Assembly: GCF_016695175.1 (NCBI RefSeq)
Contig: NZ_CP068023.1
Span: 3,053,501 to 3,117,500 of the forward strand
DNA: 64,000 bases
Source of the DNA: Pseudoalteromonas sp. GCY
GTDB taxonomy: Bacteria > Pseudomonadota > Gammaproteobacteria > Enterobacterales > Alteromonadaceae
Reading direction: 5' to 3'
The notes under the pieces are model-generated. The model saw nothing but the letters and a program-made list of their open reading frames with translations. It was not told the DNA's origin and made no database searches. This document shows, piece after piece, positions 53,177-63,410 of this stretch (its first letter is position 1; every line of letters begins with the position of its first letter). The position numbers were made by a program, and so were the translations under genes.

Positions 53177-54106
53177 TTAATTTTGCCTCACTTCAATAGG
53201 ATCTGACTCTTTAGGTTTACCCTGTAAAATCGAGATTTCAACGCGCCTATTGCGGCGTCTATCAGCATCACTGTCATTAGGAACAAGCGGTCTAGTGTCT
53301 GCATGACCAACTACGACCATTCTGTTCTTATCAAAACCACGAACGCGCTCCATCACAGTCGCAACAGCGACCGCTCTCGTCGCCGATAAATCCCAGTTAT
53401 TGGAGTAGAGTTCGTTAGTGACCCTAAAATCGTCTGTGTGACCCGAGACAGTAATTTCACCGGGTACATCTTTAAGTAGTTCTGCAATTTCGGCAATCAC
53501 AGGTTCAAACTTAGGTTGTAAAAACGCACTGCCTGCAGGGAAAGAGCCATTCTCTTGGATACGAATAATGATTTGCTGCCCTAGAGACTCAAGCTCAATC
53601 GCACCATCCATTATTTGCTTCTCTAGCTGCTGCGCAATCTTTTTAACAAGCTCATTAACTTGTTCTTGATCTGCGGATGCGATTGCTTGAGTTGACGCCA
53701 TTTCTTGAGCAGTACTGGCTGATTCACCACCACGCTTATTACCCCGTTGCTCTTGTCGACCACCCGCAGATGATTCATCACCAGCCTGAAACTCAAGCAT
53801 CTGTTGCGTCATTTCTACGGTTTGCTGTTGGATAGTTTCAATTGGTGTTGGCTCTGGCTTACCAGGAGTAAATTCCATCGCAATCACACTGGTACCTTTT
53901 GGGATATCCTTTACTTCAATTTTGTTTTGCACACCAAAAGCAAACTTCATCGACCCTGCGATTTGCTTAAACTTCAGCACGTCCATTTCAGAAAATGCCA
54001 GTAGCAGTACAAAGAAGCACATCAGTAATGACATCAGATCAGCAAATGTCCCCATCCAGGCCGGAAGACCTGGGGGAGGACATTTACATTCGTTCTCGTC
54101 TGACAT
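53177..54106 (-). CDS. pomB: flagellar stator protein PomB/MotB
   Basis: 309-aa stator subunit: one transmembrane helix (about residues 17-41, GTFADLMSLLMCFFVLLLAFSEMD) with the essential ion-binding Asp at about residue 23, and a C-terminal OmpA-like peptidoglycan-binding domain (about 185-290: ITVSGHTDDFRV, NWDLSATRAVAVATVM, GHADTRPLVPNDSDADRRRNRRVEI). The CPPPGLPAWM start is typical for sodium-type PomB. Two bases after pomA. Confidence 0.93.
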   Translation of the reverse strand: MSDENECKCPPPGLPAWMGTFADLMSLLMCFFVLLLAFSEMDVLKFKQIAGSMKFAFGVQNKIEVKDIPKGTSVIAMEFTPGKPEPTPIETIQQQTVEMTQQMLEFQAGDESSAGGRQEQRGNKRGGESASTAQEMASTQAIASADQEQVNELVKKIAQQLEKQIMDGAIELESLGQQIIIRIQENGSFPAGSAFLQPKFEPVIAEIAELLKDVPGEITVSGHTDDFRVTNELYSNNWDLSATRAVAVATVMERVRGFDKNRMVVVGHADTRPLVPNDSDADRRRNRRVEISILQGKPKESDPIEVRQN

Positions 54107-54108
54107 GG

Positions 54109-54876
54109 TTATTCCTCAGCCTCAGCGCCACGTTTAGACTCAGGCAAATAATTTTTCAAAATGCCCTCAATGACTTTCGGGTTTTGGCCATCTTGAATAC
54201 CTAAGATAGCATCTAAAATGAGCCGCTGGTTTCGCTCTTCTTCATCTTTACGAAGCTCAAGCTTAACCTGAATTGGGATAGCAACCACGTTAGCTAAGAA
54301 TGCACCATACAAAGTTGTTAAAAGTGCAACAGCCATGGCAGGCCCGATTGCTTTTGGGTCATCCATGTTAGACAACATAGCTACTAGGCCGATGAGTGTT
54401 CCGATCATCCCCATCGCAGGCGCAATATCGGCAAGGGATTTAAATAACCCGGCGCCCAACTGGTGTCTTGAAGACGTCAGGGCAATATCTTTTTGTAGCG
54501 TGGCACGCACAACATCAGCGTCATGACCATCAACTAGCATATCGACGCCTTTGCGCATAAACTGGTTGGGAATTTCAGCTTCTTCTAACGCTAAAAAACC
54601 ACCTTTACGCGCAGAATCAGCAAGCTCAACGGCTTTTTCAATCAACTCTTCTGGAGTTTCAATCTTGAACATAAAGGCCTTTGCGGCCACTTTACCAATC
54701 CCGAAAAATTGTCCAAGCGTAAAGTTAGACAATACGATAAAGATTGAACCACCAAATACGATAACGACGGAAGGCGTGTTATAGAACATAGCGATCTGGC
54801 CATCACTACTTAGTACCATGGACATTACAATCAAACCTATGGCACCCAGGATCCCTATTACCGTTGCTAAATCCAC
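54109..54876 (-). CDS. pomA: flagellar stator protein PomA/MotA
   Basis: 255-aa four-helix stator subunit: DLATVIGILGAIGLIVMSMVL at the start, FMRKGVDMLVDGHDADVVRATLQKDI in the cytoplasmic loop (torque residues), and PAMGMIGTLIGLVAMLSNMDDPKAIGPAMAVALLTTLYGAFLANVVAIPI as in PomA. Matches sodium-driven motors of Vibrio and Pseudoalteromonas. GGAGG lies four bases before the ATG; a sigma-28 promoter lies about 55 bases upstream. Confidence 0.94.
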   Translation of the reverse strand: MDLATVIGILGAIGLIVMSMVLSSDGQIAMFYNTPSVVIVFGGSIFIVLSNFTLGQFFGIGKVAAKAFMFKIETPEELIEKAVELADSARKGGFLALEEAEIPNQFMRKGVDMLVDGHDADVVRATLQKDIALTSSRHQLGAGLFKSLADIAPAMGMIGTLIGLVAMLSNMDDPKAIGPAMAVALLTTLYGAFLANVVAIPIQVKLELRKDEEERNQRLILDAILGIQDGQNPKVIEGILKNYLPESKRGAEAEE

Positions 54877-54930
54877 ATGTCCTCCGGGGGAAGTTATTTG
54901 TGATAAATCACGCAGTTATTATTGTTTGAG

Positions 54931-54957
54931 TTATCGGCAAGTTTTTCTACAACTTGA
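54931..54957 (-). promoter_or_regulatory. FliA (sigma-28) promoter of pomAB
   Basis: Reading toward pomA: TCAAGTTG-N11-GCCGATAA. The -10 is a perfect match and the -35 six of eight to the flagellar sigma-28 consensus TAAAGTTT-N11-GCCGATAA. It places pomAB in the late flagellar regulon. Confidence 0.75.
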
Positions 54958-55110
54958 CACTATTATATTAAAAAGTGTTTAAAATGCGAGTTTATAGCAG
55001 ATCTTGTAATGCCGATACTCGGTCAGATCAAAAAGTCTCTGGTTTTTTTGACCTTGACGCGCAATCCCCCTAAAATTGCCACACTTTTACTTTACGGGTC
55101 AGCGTGACAT

Positions 55111-55350
55111 ATGGCGGTAAAAAAACCTGATAACTTGAGCTTTGAAGAGGCCATGCAAGAGCTGGAACAAATCGTTGCGGACATGGAAAACGGTAGCCTA
55201 CCTCTAGATCAAGCACTTAAACAATTTGAGCGTGGGATAAAGCTCGCAAAAGCTTCAAACCAAAAACTTCAGCAAGCTGAGCAGCAGGTCGCTATTTTAA
55301 TGGGCGAAGATGAGCAAGCACAATTACAGCCATTTGATAACGAAGCCTGA
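55111..55350 (+). CDS. xseB: exodeoxyribonuclease VII small subunit
   Basis: 79 aa; LSFEEAMQELEQIVADMENGSLPLDQALKQFERGIKL is the XseB signature, forming the long helical hairpin that binds XseA. XseA is not nearby, as usual. First gene of xseB-ispA-dxs. Confidence 0.95.
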   Translation: MAVKKPDNLSFEEAMQELEQIVADMENGSLPLDQALKQFERGIKLAKASNQKLQQAEQQVAILMGEDEQAQLQPFDNEA

Positions 55351-56249
55351 TGTCAGAAAAATTACAAGAAAAGCTCCAGTTTGCTAAAACTCGTGTAGAG
55401 AACACCGTTTTACACTATTTTGATAATGTGCTTGATACTGAAGAGAATATCAAAGCCGCAACGCGCTACAGTATAGAAAATGGCGGCAAACGTCTGCGGC
55501 CATTTTTAGTGTACTGCACTGGTGAATTATTTGGTGCGGCTCCAGAAGACTTAGACAAGGCCGCTGCAGCAATAGAATGCGTGCATAGCTATTCGTTGGT
55601 GCACGATGATTTACCCGCGATGGATGATGATGAACTTAGGCGTGGTCGTCCAACTTGCCATATTCAATTCGATGAAGCGACAGCTATCTTAGCCGGTGAT
55701 GCCTTACAAACTCTGGCTTTTGAGCTATTAAGTGAGCATCAATTCGCAGTAAACCACCATGCACAAATAAAAATGATTTCTGCACTAGCCAAGGCATCAG
55801 GTCTACAGGGCATGGTTGGCGGTCAAGCGCTTGATATAGCCGCTACCGATCGTTCAATTACCATAGATGAACTCGAACGTATTCATAAGCTAAAAACAGG
55901 TGCACTGCTGAGCTGTGCTGTAGAGCTTGGGATCTTATGCGGCAACCCGGAACGAGTTACGGAGCAAGCATGTAAAGCAATACGCACTTATGGTCGTGCA
56001 ATTGGTCTTGCATTCCAAGTCAGAGATGACATTCTTGATGTAGAAGGTGACACGACAGTACTTGGTAAGCCACAAGGCTCTGACATAGAACATAATAAGT
56101 CTACCTACCCTGCGTTGTTAGGTTTAGAGCAAGCAAAAGAAAAAGCCGAACAGTTGATAGATGAGGCACTGGATGCGCTTACGGCAATAGATGGTGACAC
56201 AGAAATACTTGCAGATTTAGCAAAATACATCATAGATCGAGAATATTAA
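55350..56249 (+). CDS. ispA: (2E,6E)-farnesyl diphosphate synthase
   Basis: 299-aa short-chain prenyl transferase. First aspartate-rich motif DDLPAMDDDELRRG near residue 85, second DDILDVEGD near 225, GGKRLRP near 45, GGQALDI near 155. Makes farnesyl diphosphate from IPP and DMAPP. Start overlaps the xseB stop. Confidence 0.95.
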   Translation: MSEKLQEKLQFAKTRVENTVLHYFDNVLDTEENIKAATRYSIENGGKRLRPFLVYCTGELFGAAPEDLDKAAAAIECVHSYSLVHDDLPAMDDDELRRGRPTCHIQFDEATAILAGDALQTLAFELLSEHQFAVNHHAQIKMISALAKASGLQGMVGGQALDIAATDRSITIDELERIHKLKTGALLSCAVELGILCGNPERVTEQACKAIRTYGRAIGLAFQVRDDILDVEGDTTVLGKPQGSDIEHNKSTYPALLGLEQAKEKAEQLIDEALDALTAIDGDTEILADLAKYIIDREY

Positions 56250-56415
56250 GCTGACGTATAAAATAACTACGCCAAGCTAAGAAAATATTCACAAGTACTT
56301 TGTAATTACTGGCGAACATAATATTATGGTCAGTTGGTGAAGAATTTTAATAATTATGAAGTGAGCTGCGCGAGTAAGCACTCAGCAAAGACTCACTAGG
56401 ACTCTGATAAATACC

Positions 56416-58287
56416 ATGAAACTTGATAGTAGCAAGTATCCCTTACTCGCGTTAATTGACGAGCCAAGTCAACTTCGTCAATTACCCCAGCACAAGTTAA
56501 CCGCGTTTAGTGATGAGCTTCGCGAGTATTTGCTGAACTCAGTCTCTCAAAGTAGCGGTCATTTTGCCTCTGGCTTAGGCACTGTAGAGCTTACCGTGGC
56601 GTTGCACTATGTGTATAACACACCAAGCGATAGGCTAGTTTGGGATGTAGGTCATCAAGCCTACCCACACAAGCTACTGACAGGCAGAAGAGATCGGATG
56701 CATACTATTCGCCAAAAGGATGGTTTACATCCTTTCCCTTATAGAGAAGAAAGCGAATACGATACGTTTAGCGTAGGCCACTCTAGTACCTCAATATCAG
56801 CGGCACTTGGTATGGCAATTGCTGCTGAAAAAGAAGGCGTTGGACGTAAGACTGTCGCCGTTATTGGTGATGGTGCAATGACCGCTGGCATGGCATTTGA
56901 AGCAATGAACCACGCCGGCGACATCAATCCGGATATGTTAGTGATCCTAAACGACAACGAAATGTCTATCTCGGAAAACGTTGGCGCACTTACCAACCAT
57001 TTCGCGAAGATCCTCTCTGGTAGCTTTTACACCAATATTCGCGAAGGCAGCAAAAAGCTGCTGTCTGGCGTGCCTCCAGTTAAAGAGCTTGCAGGTCGCA
57101 TGGAAGAGCATTTAAAGGGGATGATAATCCCTGGTACCTTCTTTGAAGAGCTAGGTTTTAACTATATTGGGCCAATTGACGGACATAACGTAGATACTTT
57201 GGTAGATACGCTACGTAATATGCGAAATCTAAAGGGTCCTCAACTGTTACACGTTAAAACCCAAAAAGGGAAAGGCTATAAACCAGCAGAAGCAGATCCA
57301 ATTGGTTATCATGCAGTGCCGAAGTTCGATCCAAGCGTGCACAGCTTACCCAAATCAAAACCCAGCGCACCGACCTTTTCAAAGGTGTTTGGTGATTGGC
57401 TCTGTGATATGGCGGCACAAGATATTAAGCTCATGGCTATCACGCCAGCAATGCGTGAAGGCTCAGGCATGGTGCGCTTCTCTAAAGAGTACCCAGCTCA
57501 ATATTTTGACGTTGCCATTGCTGAGCAACATGCTGTGACGCTTGCTGCGGGTTTTGCTTGTGAAGACTTGAATCCTGTTGTTGCTATTTATTCAAGCTTT
57601 TTACAACGTGCTTATGACCAATTAATTCATGATGTTGCACTACAAAACCTGCCAGTACTTTTTGCTATTGACCGTGCAGGCGTCGTTGGTGCGGATGGTG
57701 AAACACACCAAGGGGCTTATGATCTAAGCTTTTTGCGCTGTATTCCTAATATGGTGATTATGGCACCAAGCGACCTTAATGAGTGTCGCCAAATGCTCTA
57801 TACTGGCCACCGCCTAGATAAACCTGCAGCGGTAAGATACCCTAGAGGCAGTGCGGGAAGTGCAGAGATTAGTGCAGAAATGAACGAACTGGAAATTGGT
57901 AAGGGCAAGGTAGTAAGAGAAGGTGAAAAGCTGGCTATTTTAAGCTTTGGTACTTTGCTTGAAAACGCTCAAGCCGTTGCCGAAGAGTTAAATGCCACGC
58001 TTGTGGATATGCGCTTTGTAAAACCTTTAGATACAGCTCTTATCGAAGAGTTAGTGGTAACTCACGAGCGCTTTGTAACACTTGAAGACAATGCGATTGC
58101 TGGTGGTGCAGGCTCTGCGGTGAGCGAATATCTAATAGCTCAAGGCCATCTAAAGCCAATCAAGCTACTAGGTCTACCTGATAAGTTTATTAAGCATGGT
58201 TCACAAACTGAGATCCACGCCGAACTGGGCTTAAGCAGCGAAGGAATAAGTCAGCAAATTAAGGCTTGGCTAAATCCACAGTCTTGA
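56416..58287 (+). CDS. dxs: 1-deoxy-D-xylulose-5-phosphate synthase
   Basis: 623-aa thiamine diphosphate enzyme that starts the MEP isoprenoid pathway from pyruvate and glyceraldehyde 3-phosphate. [18 protein letters not shown] near residue 153 is the ThDP/Mg motif, [16 protein letters not shown] near 117, and [33 protein letters not shown] near 370 carries the catalytic Glu and the transketolase signature. A 166-bp gap separates it from ispA, without a gene. Confidence 0.97.
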   Translation: MKLDSSKYPLLALIDEPSQLRQLPQHKLTAFSDELREYLLNSVSQSSGHFASGLGTVELTVALHYVYNTPSDRLVWDVGHQAYPHKLLTGRRDRMHTIRQKDGLHPFPYREESEYDTFSVGHSSTSISAALGMAIAAEKEGVGRKTVAVIGDGAMTAGMAFEAMNHAGDINPDMLVILNDNEMSISENVGALTNHFAKILSGSFYTNIREGSKKLLSGVPPVKELAGRMEEHLKGMIIPGTFFEELGFNYIGPIDGHNVDTLVDTLRNMRNLKGPQLLHVKTQKGKGYKPAEADPIGYHAVPKFDPSVHSLPKSKPSAPTFSKVFGDWLCDMAAQDIKLMAITPAMREGSGMVRFSKEYPAQYFDVAIAEQHAVTLAAGFACEDLNPVVAIYSSFLQRAYDQLIHDVALQNLPVLFAIDRAGVVGADGETHQGAYDLSFLRCIPNMVIMAPSDLNECRQMLYTGHRLDKPAAVRYPRGSAGSAEISAEMNELEIGKGKVVREGEKLAILSFGTLLENAQAVAEELNATLVDMRFVKPLDTALIEELVVTHERFVTLEDNAIAGGAGSAVSEYLIAQGHLKPIKLLGLPDKFIKHGSQTEIHAELGLSSEGISQQIKAWLNPQS

Positions 58288-58301
58288 CTCTGAGCAGTTC
58301 T

Positions 58302-58331
58302 AAAAAAGGCTTCCATTTGGAAGCCTTTTTT
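58302..58331 (+). terminator. terminator of dxs
   Basis: AAAAAAGGCTTCC-ATTT-GGAAGCCTTTTTT, 13-bp perfect stem with T run, 15 bases after the stop. Confidence 0.92.
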
Positions 58332-58386
58332 ATTCTTCGTCTCTGGTCCTGAAATACGTTAACCGTTTAAGAACTAGTGACGAGCT

Positions 58387-61300
58387 TCACCTCATCCACA
58401 CTCTCACTTCCGCAAGTCCATTACTTTGCAGAAGTTGTAACTGAGACTCTATGTTCGCGCTTTGCTCAAATTCGAATGCATCCAATTGATCGTCAAAGAT
58501 AATTGTCGCAGCACCATCACCGCCACGTTGTTTGACCTGATGTAATGCGATATCAGCTAGGTTCACAGATGATTCCCAACCAATGACCTTACCACCTAGT
58601 AGTGGCAATGGATAATAAGACCAACCCATCGACACCGTCAATTTAGTTGTTTTACCATTCGGTAAGCGGTAATCCGTTTCAGCAATCGCCTTACATAAGT
58701 CGCTGACATACTCTTCGATATAGTCTCTGCGAAAGTCGCGCAGTAGTAATAGGAATTCATCACCGCTCCAACGGACGACATAATCAGAACCTTGCGTTCG
58801 TGTATTGAGTAACGTCGCTAATTGCTGCAAACAACTATCACCGCCAATTGGACCATAAGAATCATTAATTTTGCTGAAATCATCAATGTTCATAATCATC
58901 AATACCAAACTCTTATTTTGAGCCTGTAGCGACTGTGCATTGCGCTGATAATGCTCGACATCTTTTGGTAACTGATCAAAGAGGAAGCGACGACTACGTA
59001 GCCCCGTCAACTCATCTGAGTGACTTACAAGCTTAAGCTGAGTATTGACCTGGTTGAGTTTTTCATTTGCTTTTCTGAGTTCTGTTGTACGCTCTGCTAT
59101 CAACGCTTCTAGCGCGGCTTGCTTCCTTCTTTCTTGTGCTCTAAATACCCAGAAAATGAGATAGAACATAAATATAAACGCACAAGTGATAAACAGCCTA
59201 AAGTAAATAGTCTCATCGAAACGGCGCGGTAACGTAATGGATAAGTTAAGCACCTTCGCCTGCTCCCAATCTTGCCCTTGGCGCTTAACTTCTAAAACAA
59301 AGGTGAAGTTGCCTGGTGGTAAATTGGTATAAATTGCTTCGCGGCGTGACTGAGCATCACGCCATTGCGTATCGTGCCCTTCTAGCTTGTATCTAAATTC
59401 AATGCTATGCGGCGCGTAAAAATCAATTGCAGTATAATTAATGGTTAGATCACGCTCAGATGTATCAAGCTGGATCACTTGATTTAATGATTCTGTACTA
59501 AATACTCTATCGTGGGTAGACAATGACTCTAGCCTTGGCAATAAATCTCCACCACCAAAAAGCTGGACATTTTTAGGGATTTCAACAACGCCTTGTAAGC
59601 TGGGGTAAAAAATAGCTGACTCGGTTTCAATCACGGCATCATGCCCAAGTCCTGAACAACATTGGCTTGGTCTGCCATCAAGCTGCCTATCGAATGGGCT
59701 TATTACTTGTTCAACTTGCAAACTCTCTATAACGTGACCAAATTGCGCAACGGGCATGCGATATACCCCTTTCATTGTGCTCACCCAGATGAGCTGATTG
59801 CTTTTGTCATAATGCAGCGAAAATATCGATCCGTAAGGCAATCCATTTGAAGCATCAAGCTGATACCAATCACCGTCTGAGGTACGATAGAATAACCCAT
59901 CGTTGAGAGAACCAACTAAAGTCGTCACGGTATCCAAATGCAAAATACTGGTGATATAAGCGGTATCCAACGACGTTTGAGAACCTATTTTTTCGATCCC
60001 CTTATCATTGTAACGATAAGCCCCTTTGTTTGTACCAATGAAGCCGTATCTAGGGAAGTCTTCAACAAAAGTGACGAATTGGCTACCGAGAAAGGCATTA
60101 TAGGCAAACGGCGTTATCCCCTTGTAATCAAGACGATACAAGCCCCTGCCAGTACCAAACCACATCCCCCCACGATTTGAAGGGCTGAGAGAAAATACCG
60201 GATTTTGCCTGAGCTCACGCTCATTTAACTTTTGCAGTGTGCCATCTTCATAGATAAGCGCACCACGATCAGTGCCAAGAATAAGCTTTTCACCGATAAA
60301 TTCTAAGTCGTGTATTACAGAGCGATTTAACTGAGCACTGGTGAGCACGGGCTGATAACTATCATTTAACCCGATAATACCAAGACCTTCTCTGCTTGCT
60401 ACCCACAATTGACCATTGGGGCCTTGAGTAATGGCTGAGATAGCTTGATTTGTCCGTTGACCGATATGATGACGCTCAACCTTACCTGAATGAGCAAGCC
60501 AAAGCCCCTCATTTAAACTAGCGAGCCAGATATTATTATCGTTATCCATAAAAATATCAGCAAACCAGATGCTCTGATCTAGTTGAATTGGCTCAACAGC
60601 TTGCCAAATGCCATTATTTTGTCGGTATAACAATCGCCCATAAGTGGAAACCCACAGGCCACCTTCTTTATCGTTAAGAAACTTATATACCGCATTGTTA
60701 CCCACTTCTTGGTAACGACGTAGTACTTCATCAATATCTAGAAAATAGGCGCCCAGCTCTGATGCTAAGAACAACTTACCATCGACCCAAGCTAAGTCAT
60801 GTATGATGGTTTGCGCTAACTGTTCAGGTAATGACACTTTACTTGCCAATTCAAGCCGAACCCCATCACCAGTGCGATTGCTTGATTCGCTGATTTTAAG
60901 TAAGTGACGCTCATTTACCAACCAAATACCATCTGGCACCAGCGCCATTTTAGTCACTGAACCTACAATTTGATTGATTTGGGTAACGTCTAACGTACTT
61001 TGTTCGATGTTATTGGCGGCTAACGTCAGCTTTTTCGCAGAAACATAATACAGACCATTTGCAGCAATCCAGATCCCGCCGTCTTCATCTTGCAAGATAT
61101 CTCGTACAGGCCCCTGCAGATCGAAACGTCGAGCTTCTAAGGTTTTGGGGTTGAGTCTTAACAGCCCTCGACGCGTGCCAACCCAGAGCATGCCAAATCG
61201 ATCCACCACCAATTTATTAATGGCATTGCTATTTAAAAATTCGGTATTTTGGGTGTTGAAATTTTGGAATTGATGACCATCAAAACGACTTAGGCCAAAC

Positions 61301-61467
61301 TGAGTTCCGAGCCAAATGTAACCCTGGTTGTCTTGAACAACACTCTTAACGCTTTGTGACGGTAATCCACTTTGGATATTCCACTGTTTAACTACGTAAT
61401 CATCTATCGCCGCAAAGCTCGTAATTGGTAGCAGCAAAGTGAAAATGAAAAACAATAGCCTTGTCAT
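58387..61467 (-). CDS. two-component-type beta-propeller sensor with GGDEF output domain
   Basis: 1026-aa membrane-bound protein. Signal peptide (MTRLLFFIFTLLLPITSFA); about fourteen repeats of the ligand-binding propeller type (GYIWLGTQFGLSRFDG, GMLWVGTRRGLLRL, GGMWFGTGRGLYRLD), residues about 30-640; Y_Y_Y domain (about 680-745); one transmembrane helix (about 757-777); a coiled segment; and a C-terminal GGDEF domain with RWSGDEFLLL near residue 920. The Ser in SGDEF is accepted in active cyclases, and other catalytic residues are present, so c-di-GMP synthesis in answer to an external ligand is likely. Stand-alone gene. Confidence 0.9.
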   Translation of the reverse strand: MTRLLFFIFTLLLPITSFAAIDDYVVKQWNIQSGLPSQSVKSVVQDNQGYIWLGTQFGLSRFDGHQFQNFNTQNTEFLNSNAINKLVVDRFGMLWVGTRRGLLRLNPKTLEARRFDLQGPVRDILQDEDGGIWIAANGLYYVSAKKLTLAANNIEQSTLDVTQINQIVGSVTKMALVPDGIWLVNERHLLKISESSNRTGDGVRLELASKVSLPEQLAQTIIHDLAWVDGKLFLASELGAYFLDIDEVLRRYQEVGNNAVYKFLNDKEGGLWVSTYGRLLYRQNNGIWQAVEPIQLDQSIWFADIFMDNDNNIWLASLNEGLWLAHSGKVERHHIGQRTNQAISAITQGPNGQLWVASREGLGIIGLNDSYQPVLTSAQLNRSVIHDLEFIGEKLILGTDRGALIYEDGTLQKLNERELRQNPVFSLSPSNRGGMWFGTGRGLYRLDYKGITPFAYNAFLGSQFVTFVEDFPRYGFIGTNKGAYRYNDKGIEKIGSQTSLDTAYITSILHLDTVTTLVGSLNDGLFYRTSDGDWYQLDASNGLPYGSIFSLHYDKSNQLIWVSTMKGVYRMPVAQFGHVIESLQVEQVISPFDRQLDGRPSQCCSGLGHDAVIETESAIFYPSLQGVVEIPKNVQLFGGGDLLPRLESLSTHDRVFSTESLNQVIQLDTSERDLTINYTAIDFYAPHSIEFRYKLEGHDTQWRDAQSRREAIYTNLPPGNFTFVLEVKRQGQDWEQAKVLNLSITLPRRFDETIYFRLFITCAFIFMFYLIFWVFRAQERRKQAALEALIAERTTELRKANEKLNQVNTQLKLVSHSDELTGLRSRRFLFDQLPKDVEHYQRNAQSLQAQNKSLVLMIMNIDDFSKINDSYGPIGGDSCLQQLATLLNTRTQGSDYVVRWSGDEFLLLLRDFRRDYIEEYVSDLCKAIAETDYRLPNGKTTKLTVSMGWSYYPLPLLGGKVIGWESSVNLADIALHQVKQRGGDGAATIIFDDQLDAFEFEQSANIESQLQLLQSNGLAEVRVWMR

Positions 61468-61491
61468 CTCGATTCCATCACATCAGCACAG

Positions 61492-61974
61492 TTAGACTAA
61501 AATGCCAGTTTTAAACAAAGCTTGCACGCAAATCAATGAAAAAATGCCAGCTAATACATCATCTAGCATAATCCCCGAGCCACCGTGCAAACGTTTATCG
61601 AGCCATCTTATCGGACCCGGTTTCAAAATATCGAAAAAGCGGAACAAAATAAACCCAACGATTAATGACTGCCAGCTAAGTGCCGCCCCTATCATGGTTA
61701 TATAAAAGCCTGCCACTTCATCCCAGACAATGGCTGGATGGTCATGAACATTAACATCGTCCGCTGTTTTACCACACACCCAAATCCCAAATAACGTCAT
61801 GACAATCGCGACAAGACATTGCAGCCAAATTGGTGCACCTTGGGTTGCAAAAATAAACGGTAATGCGGCGAAGGTGCCGAAAGTACCAGGTGCTTTTTTT
61901 GCTAAACCAAGACCAAATCCGAGTGCAAAGAATTGGTGCGGCTTCTTTAAATTAAATACATACTGCTTAGCCAA
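61492..61974 (-). CDS. pgpA: phosphatidylglycerophosphatase A
   Basis: 160-aa inner-membrane phosphatase converting PGP to phosphatidylglycerol. FALGFGLGLAKKAPGTFGTFAALP near residue 16 and VHDHPAIVWDEVAGFYITM near 75 are the PgpA signatures, with GSGIMLDDVLAGIF near 132. Four hydrophobic segments. Eight bases after thiL, as in E. coli. Confidence 0.94.
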   Translation of the reverse strand: MAKQYVFNLKKPHQFFALGFGLGLAKKAPGTFGTFAALPFIFATQGAPIWLQCLVAIVMTLFGIWVCGKTADDVNVHDHPAIVWDEVAGFYITMIGAALSWQSLIVGFILFRFFDILKPGPIRWLDKRLHGGSGIMLDDVLAGIFSLICVQALFKTGILV

Positions 61975-61982
61975 ACCAACTC

Positions 61983-62945
61983 CTAGCTAAAATGCTCAAA
62001 ACCAAGCCCTGCGAGCTGGTAAGGTTGACCTTTTTTGAGCAATTGAATTTCACCATTATTAGCCGTAATTTGGCCAATACAAACTGGCTCAACGCCATAT
62101 TGCTTTAATCTGGTTTCCACGGCATTTTTGTTATTATCATTGACTGTGAAGAGTAATTCGTAGTCATCACCAAAACCGAGCGCGAGCCGCATGCGTGCGT
62201 CTTCATCAAGACTTGAGCGCAGCGCATCAGACTGTGGGACTTTATCGGCATTTATCTTAGCGCCAACTAACGAGCTACGTAAAATATGCTTAAGATCCGC
62301 AAGTAGACCGTCTGAGATATCGATTGCAGAGGTGGCAAGCCCTCTAAGTACTTGGCCCGCAGCAACCCGTGGCGCTGGGTAATGAAACTTTTCAAGCGCC
62401 GCTTTGTAGTGTTTTGGCTCAAGCGTCCAGCCCTGCTTTCGCGCTTCAATAGCAAGCCCTGCGTCACCAAGCGGACCTGTTACATAAATCCAATCACCCA
62501 CTCGCGCTCCTGAGCGCTTGAGTGCTTTACCGGTTGGTACAATACCTTTTGCACATACGGTGATAGTCAATGGACCTTGCGTTGTATCGCCACCTATTAC
62601 CTGTACGTTATAGTACTCAGCAATTTCATGCATGCCCTCAGTGAAGGCTTCTAACCACTCCAAGTCAGCGTTGGGTAACGTTAAACCAAGCGACACCCAA
62701 GTAGGCTCAGCGCCCATTGCAGCTAAGTCGCTAAGATTTACCGCGATCACACGATGGCCAAGCGCCCGAGGTGGAATATCTTCAAAAAAGTGCACACCCG
62801 CAACTAGCGTATCCGTTGTTACCGCAAGCTGATTGCCAGCAGGAACTGAAACTAAGGCGCAGTCATCACCGATCCCAAGCTCTACATCTCGACGAATAAT
62901 GCCACGGCCTTTAAAGTAGTGATTGATTAGCTCAAATTCTTTCAT
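61983..62945 (-). CDS. thiL: thiamine-monophosphate kinase
   Basis: 320-aa ATP-dependent kinase making thiamine diphosphate. IGDDCALV near residue 25, TTDTLVAGVHFFEDIPPRALGHRVIAVNLSDLAAMGA near 43 and IDISDGLLADL near 210 are the ThiL/AIR-synthase-fold motifs. ATG complementary to 62943-62945; no ribosome site is seen, and a terminator hairpin ends only about five bases before it. Confidence 0.95.
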   Translation of the reverse strand: MKEFELINHYFKGRGIIRRDVELGIGDDCALVSVPAGNQLAVTTDTLVAGVHFFEDIPPRALGHRVIAVNLSDLAAMGAEPTWVSLGLTLPNADLEWLEAFTEGMHEIAEYYNVQVIGGDTTQGPLTITVCAKGIVPTGKALKRSGARVGDWIYVTGPLGDAGLAIEARKQGWTLEPKHYKAALEKFHYPAPRVAAGQVLRGLATSAIDISDGLLADLKHILRSSLVGAKINADKVPQSDALRSSLDEDARMRLALGFGDDYELLFTVNDNNKNAVETRLKQYGVEPVCIGQITANNGEIQLLKKGQPYQLAGLGFEHFS

Positions 62946-62949
62946 ACAC

Positions 62950-62972
62950 AAAAAAGCCGGCCAAGGCCGGCT
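62950..62972 (-). terminator. terminator between nusB and thiL, close to the thiL start
   Basis: On the minus strand AGCCGGCC-TT-GGCCGGCT followed by TTTTT, directly upstream of the thiL start codon. Stem is 8 bp and perfect, very GC-rich against the AT-rich surroundings. Confidence 0.85.
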
Positions 62973-62988
62973 ATTCCTATAGTAAAGC

Positions 62989-63399
62989 TTATTTGCGAAT
63001 AAACTTAACCGCTTTGTCTAGTACACCGTTAACGAATTTGTGGCTTTCTTCAGCGCCAAACATTTTCGCTAACTCAATACCTTCGTTGATAGCCACTTTG
63101 TATGGCACATCTTCACGGAATTTAAGCTCATAAGCACTAACACGTAACACGGCAAGCTCAACCATATCCAATTCTTCAAGTGGACGAGCTAAATGCGGAC
63201 GAATTGCTTCGTCTAGCTGCTTTTGGTTAACAACAACACCACGCGCTAAGTCTTTGAAGTATTCTACATCGACTTTCGTTACGTCGTTTTCGATCAGCAT
63301 TTGCTGTTCGATATCGGCAATTGGGTTACCACTTAGCTGCCAAGAATAAATAGCTTGTAAAGCAAGTACACGTGCTTTGCGTCTAGCTGCTGGTTTCAC
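62989..63399 (-). CDS. nusB: transcription antitermination protein NusB
   Basis: 136-aa RNA-binding factor that acts with NusE at boxA of rRNA operons. [21 protein letters not shown] at the start, [53 protein letters not shown] at the C-terminus. Eleven bases after ribH, the conserved ribH-nusB-thiL-pgpA order. Confidence 0.96.
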   Translation of the reverse strand: MKPAARRKARVLALQAIYSWQLSGNPIADIEQQMLIENDVTKVDVEYFKDLARGVVVNQKQLDEAIRPHLARPLEELDMVELAVLRVSAYELKFREDVPYKVAINEGIELAKMFGAEESHKFVNGVLDKAVKFIRK

Positions 63400-63410
63400 T
63401 GAGATTCCTC

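Noticed and set aside
62950-63400. TPP or FMN riboswitch before thiL or ribH
   Set aside because: No THI-box or RFN-element landmarks are visible in the short leaders.
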